Origin: Lachnoclostridium sp. UBA739
GTDB lineage: Bacteria; Bacillota_A; Clostridia; Lachnospirales; Lachnospiraceae
Length of the DNA stretch: 7,984 nucleotides
Direction of reading: 5' to 3'
Assembly (NCBI GenBank): GCA_002297865.1
Contig: DBKX01000425.1
Location: 587-8,570 of the forward strand
Shown here: piece after piece, positions 1 to 6,110 of the stretch
Position numbering within the stretch: position 1 is the first letter of the stretch
Layout of the letters: each line of letters begins with the position of its first letter
Notes under the pieces: generated by a model
What the model saw: the letters and a program-made list of their open reading frames with translations, nothing else
What the model was told of the DNA's origin: nothing
Databases searched by the model: none
Program-made: the position numbers and the translations under genes

Positions 1-158
1 TAAGTCCATAAACCGTCTTCTAATTGGTTCTCCCATCCATGACTGCCTTGTGCAATTGGCGCAAAATCTTCACCAATTAAAACTGCTTTAATTCTTGTGG
101 AGCCAAACTCTACCCCTAGCGCTGTTTTTCCTGCAATAATCTGATCCCTATAACTCAT
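1..158 (-). CDS. FGGY-family carbohydrate kinase, N-terminal fragment (ribulokinase-like)
   Basis: The first 52 codons of a gene running off the left edge, starting at the ATG complementary to 156-158. The start is fixed by a very strong Shine-Dalgarno (AAGGAGG, about 164-171). The protein begins [20 protein letters not shown] and continues TRIKAVLIG; the E-F-G-S-T-R-I-K-A stretch is the first phosphate-binding loop of the FGGY/hexokinase/actin ATPase fold, located as expected near residue 17-25. FGGY kinases phosphorylate sugars such as L-ribulose or D-xylulose in the cytoplasm. The neighbouring arabinofuranosidase makes L-ribulose the likeliest substrate (an AraB-like role), but the substrate-binding part lies outside the window, so that is inference. 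It is transcribed divergently from the winged-helix regulator and has its own promoter at 199-227. Confidence 0.8.
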   Translation of the reverse strand, partial: MSYRDQIIAGKTALGVEFGSTRIKAVLIGEDFAPIAQGSHGWENQLEDGLWT

Positions 159-198
159 AATCTTCCTCCTTCTTGGAGCCGTTTATTGGCTTTTCTAT

Positions 199-227
199 AT
201 TATATCTTTTCTGGGATCTCGCATCAA
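199..227 (-). promoter_or_regulatory. Sigma-A-type promoter of the FGGY kinase
   Basis: On the minus strand TTGATG (222-227) is separated by exactly 17 bp from a consensus TATAAT (199-204). Transcription would start near 192, about 34 nt before the kinase start codon. The -35 box lies only some 46 bp from the -35 box of the divergent regulator promoter, so one regulator bound between them could control both. Confidence 0.75.
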
Positions 228-273
228 TTCAACTTTTTTCGTATTGGGTTAAATTATTGCTCATTTTTGCTTG

Positions 274-302
274 TTGTTATTTCATTTTATTGAAGCTATA
301 AT
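274..302 (+). promoter_or_regulatory. Sigma-A-type promoter of the ArsR-type regulator
   Basis: TTGTTA (274-279), a 17-bp spacer and a consensus TATAAT (297-302) give a start near 309 and a 5' leader of about 38 nt. Just downstream is the perfect 10-bp palindrome GAAAATTTTC (316-325), placed where an autoregulatory operator could sit. The palindrome is AT-rich and short, so its operator role is only a guess. Confidence 0.7.
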
Positions 303-334
303 GAAATTACTAATTGAAAATTTTCTACCAAAAT

Positions 335-339
335 GGAGG
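335..339 (+). promoter_or_regulatory. Ribosome binding site deciding the regulator start
   Basis: GGAGG with a 7-nt spacer to the ATG at 347. An in-frame TTG at 314 would add 11 residues, but it has no Shine-Dalgarno and the winged-helix homology begins at the ATG, so 347 is preferred. Confidence 0.85.
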
Positions 340-346
340 AATCTAT

Positions 347-1273
347 ATGTTGCATATTACTTCTCTTGATGATGGATTAGAACTTTTTAAAGCTCTAGGT
401 TCCGAGGTCCGTATTGAAATCATCAAATTACTCCTTGAACATAAACAAATGAATATGAACGAGCTTGCGAATAGCCTTAACATTACAAGCGGAGCCTTAA
501 CTGGCCATATAAAAAAATTAGAGGCCTGCAAAATTGTCGAGACATCCAATGTTGCTTCTGGTCATGGTAATCAGAAACTCTGTTCCATCTGCCTTGATAA
601 ACTGGTAATTGATTTTGAGGCTCCAGAAAATCTTAACAATGTATATGATATCGACTTAAAAATCGGTCATTACAATAATTATAAAATTTCATCCACCTGT
701 GGACTTGCAACAGCTGATAAACTGATTGGTGAAGTGGATGATATCCGCTACTTTGCCCATCCAAGTCGTTATGATGCTGATATCTTATGGTTTACAAAAG
801 GTTTTGTAGAATACGAAATTCCTAATTTTATTCCTTACCATCAAAAAATAACCCAGATAATGATTTCTGCTGAACTTAGTTCGGAAGCACCTGGGGTGAA
901 TAACGTATGGCCTTCTGATATTAGTTTCTATTTGAATAATGAATATATTGGTTCTTGGACCTCACCTGGTGATTTTGGTGATGTGCGCGGGATTTTAACA
1001 CCAGACTGGTGGTATGATGAATGGAATCAATATGGATTACTTAAAATGCTTGTTATCGGAGAAAATGGTGTGTTTATAGATGGCATGAAAATAAGTGATA
1101 AGACAATACAGGATTTTCATTTAGATTACAGAAGCCGACTATCTTTTAAAATGGCTGTGAATGATGATTCAGAGCATGTCGGAGGGCTTACCATTTTTGG
1201 AAAAACATTTGGCAATTATGGACAGGATATTAAAATACGAATGCATTATGATCCAATGGATGAAGAAATATAG
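347..1273 (+). CDS. ArsR-type winged-helix transcriptional regulator with large C-terminal domain
   Basis: 308 residues. Residues 1-85 form an ArsR-like winged helix: an amphipathic first helix (LDDGLELFKALGSEVRIEII), then the helix-turn-helix (MNELANSLNITSGALTGHIK, about 37-56) and a wing with SGHGNQK (71-77). ArsR proteins are usually about 100 residues, so residues 90-308 are an extra domain. It is rich in beta-type sequence and aromatics (for example TPDWWYDEWNQYG, 218-230), has no ArsR metal site that I can see, and is plausibly a sugar-sensing or dimerisation module. I recall similar long regulators next to arabinofuranosidase genes in Bacillales and Clostridia. It sits between the divergent FGGY kinase and the convergent abfA operon, so control of arabinoside use is the likely role; this is inferred from context. 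The gene ends in a terminator shared with the abfA operon. Confidence 0.82.
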   Translation: MLHITSLDDGLELFKALGSEVRIEIIKLLLEHKQMNMNELANSLNITSGALTGHIKKLEACKIVETSNVASGHGNQKLCSICLDKLVIDFEAPENLNNVYDIDLKIGHYNNYKISSTCGLATADKLIGEVDDIRYFAHPSRYDADILWFTKGFVEYEIPNFIPYHQKITQIMISAELSSEAPGVNNVWPSDISFYLNNEYIGSWTSPGDFGDVRGILTPDWWYDEWNQYGLLKMLVIGENGVFIDGMKISDKTIQDFHLDYRSRLSFKMAVNDDSEHVGGLTIFGKTFGNYGQDIKIRMHYDPMDEEI

Positions 1274-1299
1274 TGGGGGGACTGATATCATCCCCCTAC
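1273..1299. terminator. Bidirectional intrinsic terminator between convergent genes
   Basis: A 9-bp stem (1273-1281 with 1291-1299, one G-T wobble in the plus orientation) contains six consecutive Gs facing five Cs and closes a 9-nt loop. In the plus direction it is followed by a T-rich run (ATTTATTTGTT); in the minus direction the following TATATTTCTTC is a weaker T tract. It lies in the 28 bp between the stop codons of the regulator and the DUF6171 gene and can serve both. Confidence 0.75.
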
Positions 1300-1301
1300 A
1301 T

Positions 1302-1556
1302 TTATTTGTTCCATTTCTTATAAGGACATTTCTGCCTTTTGACTGCTGCCCTTAACGAAACAAAACATCCGCAGGCACGACATATGCCTTCTTGGAAATG
1401 CTTACAAGTTTTACAACATGCAAGACGTTCTTCTATTAAACTATTTTCTGCCTTCTCGTCTTCTGGAATTCCCTCTATATAGGTTTCTAAATAATCTGCC
1501 ATTTTACTTGGCATAGTATCCCACATAAGACATCGTCTGCAAATTCTTTCGCTCAT
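1302..1556 (-). CDS. Small cysteine-rich DUF6171-type protein
   Basis: 84 residues from the ATG at 1556. A TTG nine bases upstream is also in frame, but it sits directly against the only Shine-Dalgarno-like sequence (AGGG), so the ATG is preferred. The cysteine pattern suggests one or two zinc sites: C6-x2-C9 near the N-terminus, C47/C48-x2-C51, then C59-x2-C62-x-C64 (GICRACGCFV) and C77 close to the end (QKCPY). The middle, about 20-45, is acidic and probably helical. This arrangement matches a family of about 80-90 residues in Firmicutes that I know as DUF6171; its function is unknown. It begins 12 nt after the abfA stop, so the two are probably cotranscribed, yet a small zinc-ribbon protein has no obvious part in arabinoside breakdown. 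It may simply share the transcript. Confidence 0.8.
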   Translation of the reverse strand: MSERICRRCLMWDTMPSKMADYLETYIEGIPEDEKAENSLIEERLACCKTCKHFQEGICRACGCFVSLRAAVKRQKCPYKKWNK

Positions 1557-1568
1557 AATAAACAAACC

Positions 1569-3083
1569 CTACTGACAACGAAAACGTATCGCTACTACAC
1601 TGCTGGCTGGCATAGTTAAAACAATAGCATTGTTCTCCATTTTATATGCTGTGAAAGGCTGTTCAGTTACATTTTCAGGTTCATCAAAGGAATTGTATGC
1701 TTGAATCTGGCCTGTTACAACGCTTGCCTCTACAACTTCCATAGAATTCGAACTATTACCAAGTACGATTTCCACTTGCTCTTCTTTATCAGTTGAAAGG
1801 TTATTTAAGGTAACGGTAATAATTCTGTCTTCATTTTCAGATACAGACTCTGTGACTGCTGGAACCTTCCATTCTTCCACTCCTGTCTGTTCTACTCCAA
1901 GCATTACACTACTTAATAGTTTTGCTCCTTGGTGATGGCGGTACATATGGAATACATGGTAAGTTGGTGTCTTGACCATAGCTGGTCCTTCTGTTAATAG
2001 TACAGACTGCAATACATTGATGGTCTGCGCTAAGTTTGCCATTCTCACTCTATCACAGTGTTTATTAAAGATATTCAGCGTAATTCCTGCTACAAGAGCA
2101 TCTCGAACAGAATTCTGCTGATATAAAAATCCTGGATTGGTACCTGGTTCTACGTCATACCAGCATCCCCACTCATCCACAATCATACCAATTTTCTTAT
2201 CTGGATCATACACATCCATAATAGTTCCATGGCGTTTAATCAATTCATCCATATATAAGGCCTTGTTCAGTGTCCTGTACCATTCTTCTACAGTAAAATC
2301 AGTAGCACTGCCTTTTTCTGCCCATGTATTCGGTACAGTATAATAATGAAGAGAAAGACCATCCATAAAACCATGGAATTCTGGCTGTGTATGGTCATGG
2401 GTTGTTTCTAACACTTCTTTAGTCCATGTATAATCATCTGAATTGGCTCCACAGCAGATTTTCTGAATTGGTTTCTTAGAATCATAATTACGGACGTAGG
2501 TCTGGTATCTGCGATATTCATCACCATAATATTGTGGTCGCATATTGCCTCCACAACCCCAGTTCTCATTACCAACGCCAAAATAATCTATCTTCCAAGG
2601 CTCCTTGTGACCATTGGCTTTTCTTAAATCGGCCATTGGAGATACTCCGTCAAATGTCATATATTCTACCCACTCAGACATTTCCTGTACAGTACCACTT
2701 CCTAGATTCCCATTTATGTACGTTTTACATCCTAATTGCCTACAAAGTTCAAAATACTCATGTGTACCGAAACTGTTATCTTCCAGTACACCGCCCCAGT
2801 GGGTGTTTATCATTTTCTTTCTTGTTTCCTTTGGTCCTACACCGTCTTTCCAATGATATTCATCTGCAAAACATCCACCTGGCCAGCGTAGTACTGGAAT
2901 CTTAATCTCCTTTAACGCTTCCACTACATCGGTTCGCATTCCTTTTACATTCGGAATTTCGGAATCTTCTCCTACATATAGCCCTTCGTAAATGCATCTT
3001 CCAAGATGTTCTGAAAAGTGTCCATATAGTTCTGGTTGAATGGTTCCAATTGACTCCTCACGGTTAATGATAAGTTTTGCCAT
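1569..3083 (-). CDS. abfA: GH51 alpha-L-arabinofuranosidase
   Basis: 504 residues, the usual length for intracellular GH51 enzymes, with no signal peptide. It removes terminal L-arabinofuranosyl groups from arabinoxylo- or arabino-oligosaccharides by a retaining mechanism. The (beta/alpha)8 barrel covers roughly residues 15-385 and a C-terminal beta-sandwich follows. Diagnostic motifs are all present: [19 protein letters not shown] (66-84), GNENWGCGG (171-179) with acid/base Glu173, LHYYT (245-249), and VDEWGCWYD (302-310) with nucleophile Glu304. The start has GGAG 7 nt upstream and its own promoter at 3143-3170. The small DUF6171 gene follows at 12 nt. With the FGGY kinase and regulator it forms an L-arabinose release and use cluster; because it is cytoplasmic, its substrates must be imported oligosaccharides, and the transporter is not in this window. 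Confidence 0.96.
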   Translation of the reverse strand: MAKLIINREESIGTIQPELYGHFSEHLGRCIYEGLYVGEDSEIPNVKGMRTDVVEALKEIKIPVLRWPGGCFADEYHWKDGVGPKETRKKMINTHWGGVLEDNSFGTHEYFELCRQLGCKTYINGNLGSGTVQEMSEWVEYMTFDGVSPMADLRKANGHKEPWKIDYFGVGNENWGCGGNMRPQYYGDEYRRYQTYVRNYDSKKPIQKICCGANSDDYTWTKEVLETTHDHTQPEFHGFMDGLSLHYYTVPNTWAEKGSATDFTVEEWYRTLNKALYMDELIKRHGTIMDVYDPDKKIGMIVDEWGCWYDVEPGTNPGFLYQQNSVRDALVAGITLNIFNKHCDRVRMANLAQTINVLQSVLLTEGPAMVKTPTYHVFHMYRHHQGAKLLSSVMLGVEQTGVEEWKVPAVTESVSENEDRIITVTLNNLSTDKEEQVEIVLGNSSNSMEVVEASVVTGQIQAYNSFDEPENVTEQPFTAYKMENNAIVLTMPASSVVAIRFRCQ

Positions 3084-3142
3084 GCTCGTTCTCCTTTTTT
3101 ACTATACTTTAATTTCTTGTAAACTATTTTACTTATATCTAA

Positions 3143-3170
3143 ATTATAGTATACTTAGCTTGATTTTCAA
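3143..3170 (-). promoter_or_regulatory. Promoter of the abfA operon
   Basis: On the minus strand TTGAAA (3165-3170), a 16-bp spacer and TATAAT (3143-3148) predict a start near 3136 and a leader of about 53 nt. The perfect palindrome AGTATACT (3148-3155) touches the -10 box and could be part of an operator. The 9-mer ATTGAAAAT over the -35 box also occurs downstream of the regulator promoter, but it is AT-rich and may be chance. The rest of the gap between abfA and the pseudogene (3171-3262) holds an isolated TTGACA with only a poor -10 and nothing else I can name. Confidence 0.68.
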
Positions 3171-3262
3171 TAGTTTCTAGCTATAATCTTAGATTTTGTC
3201 AATATGAACAACAATCCCTTTCGTATTTCTGCAAATTGAACAAAACTATTTTTGAGTGATGT

Positions 3263-3593
3263 CTATATAGTAAAACTATCTTTTTTTAACGAATACAGCT
3301 CCATCATTTGGTTTTCAATCTTTGCCTTTGATTTTTTGGGTTCTTCTTTGTAGCAGGAAGTCACAAAATCATACCCCCACATCTCTTCTGGCATTGCATA
3401 ATAACCTATATGCATTCCATATTCCACTCCCTTTTTACTGCGCTTTCTCTGAAAATCCTTTTATTTTATTTTGAAAAAGCGGAAGAAAACCTACCTTCTC
3501 AATGTAATTTAGTAATTCCAAAGGGGTATGAATACATCTTTTATCATTCCATTGTAAACCGTTAATCTGCCAACTATTATTCTATTTCTCCAT
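3263..3593 (-). pseudogene. Decayed AlkZ-related gene (nonsense codon, internal deletion and frameshift)
   Basis: Translating the minus strand in two frames gives two halves of what looks like one protein. From an ATG at 3593 with GGAGG 4 nt upstream, the frame reads M-E-K-stop, then WQINGLQWNDK and LELLNYIEKVGFLPLFQNKI, ending at GFSE-KAQ-stop near 3437. From about 3457 another frame reads DFQRKRSKKGVEYGMHIGYY, then AMPEEMWGYDFVTSCYKEEP, stopping at 3263-3265. Uncharacterised Clostridia proteins that I remember being annotated as AlkZ-related have a G-F-L-P-L-F-x-N-x-I-x-G-F-S start and a Y-G-W-H-I-x-Y...W-G-Y-D-x-V-T-S-x-Y-K-E-E-P end, separated by well over 100 residues that are missing here. 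The remnant starts 27 nt after the ogt stop, so it was the second gene of a putative alkylation-repair operon. The decay is seen directly; the family name is from memory. Confidence 0.65.
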
Positions 3594-3620
3594 GTTTCCT
3601 CCATTCTTATGTCACGAATA

Positions 3621-4070
3621 CTATTTCTCTAAGTCTAGAAGATATTGCTTTACAGCTTGCCCACCACCGAACCCACCAAGAGACCCATCTGCATTGATGA
3701 CACGATGACAGGGAATTATTATCATAATCGGATTCTTATTATTTGCACCACCCACTGCACGGCATGCTTTTGGATTATCAATCATTCTGGCAAGCTCCCC
3801 ATAACTGCGCGTCTCTCCGTATGGGATTGTCCGAAGTGCATCCCATACTTTCATCTGAAACTCTGTTCCAGTTGGATGAATTGGCAAATCAAATTTTGTT
3901 CTCTTTTTTTGAAAATACTCCATGAGCTGCCTGTGAGTTTCTGCATGGAGTTTTGTCTCCTGTTTATCCTCTTCTATCGTAGAATCCAAATAAAGACCTG
4001 TGATTGTATTATCTTCTGTTTCAACGCATAACATACCGATTGGAGAATCGTAATGGTATTTTGTTTTCAT
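3621..4070 (-). CDS. ogt: Methylated-DNA--protein-cysteine S-methyltransferase
   Basis: 149 residues. The protein reverses O6-methylguanine (and O4-methylthymine) damage by moving the alkyl group to its own active-site cysteine, a one-shot suicide reaction. The C-terminal domain carries the hallmark IIIPCHRVINADGSLGGFGG (117-136) with nucleophile Cys121. The DNA-binding helix-turn-helix and arginine finger region is IPYGETRSYGELARMI (82-97) followed by ACRAVGGANNKNP (102-114). The N-terminal domain is short and lacks the Ada zinc cysteines, so this is a stand-alone Ogt/MGMT rather than Ada. The start has AGGAGG 8 nt upstream. The decayed AlkZ-like gene follows 27 nt downstream. The closest candidate promoter is a lone TATAAT in the 49-bp gap after the Rpn gene; readthrough from that gene is also possible. 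Confidence 0.95.
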   Translation of the reverse strand: MKTKYHYDSPIGMLCVETEDNTITGLYLDSTIEEDKQETKLHAETHRQLMEYFQKKRTKFDLPIHPTGTEFQMKVWDALRTIPYGETRSYGELARMIDNPKACRAVGGANNKNPIMIIIPCHRVINADGSLGGFGGGQAVKQYLLDLEK

Positions 4071-4104
4071 GCTAAATTCCTCCTAAAAGACAGTAAAAGC
4101 AGAA

Positions 4105-4110
4105 ATTATA
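4105..4110 (-). promoter_or_regulatory. Possible -10 box for ogt
   Basis: A consensus TATAAT on the minus strand lies in the gap between the Rpn stop and the ogt start. I find no convincing -35 box 16-18 bp upstream (GGAAAG or GAAAGT), where the DNA already codes for the end of the Rpn protein. It is weak evidence for a separate ogt promoter. Confidence 0.3.
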
Positions 4111-4119
4111 ATACTAGAA

Positions 4120-5049
4120 CTATTCTACTTTCCGATATAAGGAAATTAGTCGTCTTCCTTCATCTGGTAATACGCCAAAGATTCTTTGCAATTTTAAAAC
4201 AATACTTTCTTCCTGTATCTGTTCTTCTAAACAGTAAAGGATAAAACATTTTATACTTTCTCTGATGCCTTCTTTTCTGCCCTTATTCACGCCTTTACGT
4301 ATTCCTTGCTGTATTCCAATTTCCCGTTCATCCTGTCGGATTAACTTCATTTCTTTTTCTTCGTCATACTCGAATATACTCATCTGAACCGCCTCTGCTT
4401 TATTCTTTAACAAAAAGTCAGCCAGTATACCTTCCTTAATACACTCATTCACAGCTCTTTCTACTGCTTGGCTGATATTCATAGAAGAAGTATACTTACG
4501 AACCTTTTCTACATACTGCATGTACTCAAACAACGTCTTACATTTCTTCATAAGTTCACTGTTTTTCCCTAAATTAATATTCAGCATAGTTACCCGCAAT
4601 TCTAATTCAGGATTGTCTGTTTTCTGCTCGTAAACATCAGAAAGCTTCTTTACTTTTCTCTCCCATGACGTATCCTTACCATTATAAAACACAATAAACC
4701 GCGGTGTCGGCACCTTTACCAGTTTGGAAGAATACAACGACTGCTGACTTGTCAATTTTTCTAGTTCTCTGGATATGTAAAATAAATTTCGCATTGGCAA
4801 ATTCGGAGAATCTGTTGATTGATGCTCATACAAATTCAAAGAACAGTCAATTACAAATGCCAGGTCATTCTTCCGATTCATGTAAATCGCATTTTCAAGT
4901 GTTACAATCTCCAGTTCATCTGGTTCTTTGTAATCTTTTCCGCTTACTGCATTATAAAGGCCTAGAAGCGCCTCTTTATCGCTAAATATCATGCGAAACA
5001 AAGTGTCCTTATAGTTTCTCTGCACTAGATTAAATTTGTCCTTTTTCAT
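4120..5049 (-). CDS. Rpn-family PD-(D/E)XK nuclease (recombination-promoting nuclease / putative transposase)
   Basis: 309 residues from the ATG at 5049. The N-terminus (FNLVQRNYKDTLFRMIFSDK, about 6-25) is the typical opening of Rpn proteins. The nuclease core follows: an acidic residue in E-N-A-I-Y-M (52-57), N-D-L-A-F-V-I-D (61-68) with catalytic-type Asp62, and LYEHQST (73-79), the E-x-Q variant of the (D/E)xK signature at Glu75/Gln77. PRFIVFYNGK (116-125) is another family motif. The C-terminus has the characteristic charged Gly/Lys heptad-like stretch GIQQGIRKGVNKGRKEGIRE (245-264), here as one short run. Escherichia coli RpnA-type proteins are DNA endonucleases that stimulate RecA-independent recombination; other members are proposed toxins or anti-phage factors. 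No terminal repeats or partner gene mark it as a mobile element here. It is intact, with all signature residues present. Confidence 0.88.
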   Translation of the reverse strand: MKKDKFNLVQRNYKDTLFRMIFSDKEALLGLYNAVSGKDYKEPDELEIVTLENAIYMNRKNDLAFVIDCSLNLYEHQSTDSPNLPMRNLFYISRELEKLTSQQSLYSSKLVKVPTPRFIVFYNGKDTSWERKVKKLSDVYEQKTDNPELELRVTMLNINLGKNSELMKKCKTLFEYMQYVEKVRKYTSSMNISQAVERAVNECIKEGILADFLLKNKAEAVQMSIFEYDEEKEMKLIRQDEREIGIQQGIRKGVNKGRKEGIRESIKCFILYCLEEQIQEESIVLKLQRIFGVLPDEGRRLISLYRKVE

Positions 5050-5056
5050 ACTTATA

Positions 5057-5061
5057 CCTCC
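5057..5061 (-). promoter_or_regulatory. Ribosome binding site deciding the Rpn start
   Basis: GGAGG with a 7-nt spacer to the ATG at 5049. The reading frame is open for 24 further codons upstream (to 5121), but that stretch would cover the Shine-Dalgarno and does not look like Rpn sequence, so the shorter form is chosen. Confidence 0.85.
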
Positions 5062-5113
5062 GTATCCGGCAGAGCATCCCACTGAAAATCCCTGCCAATT
5101 CTTACTTGATTGA

Positions 5114-5189
5114 AAAAGCATAGATTTTCTGAAATGATAAACTTAGAATTGAACATAGAATTGTTTAGAATTATTGAAAATATGCTTTT
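5114..5189. repeat. Inverted repeat enclosing three TAGAATT copies in the Rpn leader
   Basis: AAAAGCATA (5114-5122) plus TTTTC (5125-5129) pair with GAAAA (5176-5180) plus TATGCTTTT (5181-5189): 14 bp with a 2-nt bulge. The 46-bp loop contains three direct copies of TAGAATT at 5144, 5156 and 5166. The predicted start of the Rpn transcript (near 5187) falls in the distal arm, so the whole structure would be in the mRNA leader. Confidence 0.7.
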
Positions 5190-5193
5190 GTTG

Positions 5194-5223
5194 ATTATAT
5201 CATTCATTAGGCATATAAGGCAA
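5194..5223 (-). promoter_or_regulatory. Extended -10 promoter of the Rpn gene
   Basis: On the minus strand TTGCCT (5218-5223), an 18-bp spacer and TGATATAAT, i.e. a consensus TATAAT (5194-5199) with the TGn extension. The predicted start near 5187 leaves a leader of about 137 nt before the start codon, long for a single gene. It lies downstream of the hisHF terminator, so the Rpn gene is an independent unit. Confidence 0.68.
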
Positions 5224-5264
5224 GAGAAAACCAAAAAACAGTTAAGATTTATTTCACAGCATAT

Positions 5265-5295
5265 AAAAAGCACCAAGATTTTTTGGTGCCTTTTT
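5265..5295. terminator. Intrinsic terminator of the hisHF operon (symmetrical)
   Basis: GCACCAA (5270-5276) pairs with TTGGTGC (5283-5289) around a 6-nt loop. On the minus strand the stem is followed by five Ts (5269-5265), 20 nt past the hisF stop. The plus strand also has five Ts after the stem (5291-5295), so it could work in both directions, although no plus-strand gene points at it. Confidence 0.88.
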
Positions 5296-5309
5296 ACAGT
5301 TCTCATTTC

Positions 5310-6110
5310 CTACTTTATATCATAGTAAGGACGCATTAACACATCTCTTCCCTCTAAATATTCTTTGATTTCCTTTACTGTAAAGTTTCTTGGAAGCCTT
5401 GGAGAATACAGCATGGAACTAATAATACCTGCAGACGCTCCTGTCTTTGTAAATACATCATATAAATGTTCAGGTTTTCCAGCACCTCCTGATGCAATGA
5501 CAGGAACCGTAACAGCATTGCAAATCTCCTCTGTAATCTCTAAATCGTATCCATTATGAGTTCCATCACAGTCGATACTATTAACTACGATTTCACCAGC
5601 TCCAAGTCCTTCCCCCCGTTTTGCCCATTCAACGGCATCCATGCCAGTAAATACTCTTGCACCATCAATTGCAATTTCATATCCCGATGGAATCTTGATA
5701 CTCTTAGGAACTTTCTTAACCTGCATACTTAAAACGATACATTGAGAACCAAATGCTTTGGCACCTTCTGTAATAATCTGAGGATTTCGAACTGCCATAG
5801 AGTCCACACTGATTTTTTCAGCTCCAGCTTTCAAAACCTCATACATATCCTCTACTGTTTTAATTCCACCACCAACTGTAAATGGCACAAATACCTCTTT
5901 CGCAACCTTTTCCACCATAGCAAGGTCAATTTTTCTTTTTTCAGCACTTGCTTTTACGTCGTAGAATATGATTTCATCAATCTGTAAATCATAGTTTTTC
6001 TGAGCTGCAATTTCAACTTTTTCGATATCAATATTGTTCTGGAACTGGCTTGCCTTTGTTACCATACCATTAATAACGTCAAAACATGCAATCAATCTCT
6101 TAGCTAACAT
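5310..6110 (-). CDS. hisF: Imidazole glycerol phosphate synthase cyclase subunit, variant HisF
   Basis: 266 residues. HisF normally takes ammonia channelled from HisH and converts PRFAR to imidazole glycerol phosphate and AICAR. The (beta/alpha)8 barrel landmarks are clear: MLAKRLIACFDV with catalytic Asp11, Lys19 in G-M-V-T-K, FTVGGGIK (77-84), GAEKISVDS (96-104), FTGMDAVEWAK (154-164), SIDCDGTHNGYD (178-189) and VIASGGAG (204-211). The odd point is strand 5: canonical enzymes read I-V-V-A-I-D-A at the catalytic Asp130, but here it is IVLSMQVKK, with Gln at exactly residue 130. Position 103 is Asp rather than the usual Asn. The sequence is otherwise intact and under clear coding constraint. 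It overlaps hisH by 7 nt. I recall similar sequences in other Lachnospiraceae, so this may be a distinct subfamily; whether it still makes histidine or serves another amidotransfer is open. Confidence 0.88.
   Translation of the reverse strand: MLAKRLIACFDVINGMVTKASQFQNNIDIEKVEIAAQKNYDLQIDEIIFYDVKASAEKRKIDLAMVEKVAKEVFVPFTVGGGIKTVEDMYEVLKAGAEKISVDSMAVRNPQIITEGAKAFGSQCIVLSMQVKKVPKSIKIPSGYEIAIDGARVFTGMDAVEWAKRGEGLGAGEIVVNSIDCDGTHNGYDLEITEEICNAVTVPVIASGGAGKPEHLYDVFTKTGASAGIISSMLYSPRLPRNFTVKEIKEYLEGRDVLMRPYYDIK

Noticed and set aside
1161..1355. 64-codon plus-strand frame at the end of the regulator
   Set aside because: It overlaps the regulator in another frame and runs through the terminator into the opposite-strand DUF6171 gene.
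2534..2905. 123-codon plus-strand open frame opposite abfA
   Set aside because: It lies entirely antisense to the strongly conserved GH51 catalytic domain, has no Shine-Dalgarno and gives a low-complexity Ser/Leu/His-rich translation unlike any family.
3181..3262. Second promoter upstream of abfA based on a perfect TTGACA on the minus strand
   Set aside because: At 17 bp spacing the -10 position reads TAGAAA, a poor match, while the TTGAAA/TATAAT pair nearer to abfA is much better.
3645..4031. 128-codon plus-strand open frame opposite ogt
   Set aside because: It is antisense to the Ogt active-site region and has no ribosome binding site or recognisable domain.
4120..5049. Rpn gene as an insertion sequence
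   Set aside because: Although the family is sometimes named transposase, no terminal inverted repeats or target duplications bound the gene, and the nearby inverted repeat lies only on the 5' side.
5052..5306. 84-codon minus-strand open frame between hisF and the Rpn gene
   Set aside because: It would be read through the hisHF terminator hairpin and the Rpn promoter, and it has no Shine-Dalgarno; the space is better explained as terminator, promoter and leader.
5110..5325. 71-codon plus-strand open frame over the Rpn leader
   Set aside because: It is AT-driven, overlaps the terminator and the end of hisF, and has no ribosome binding site.
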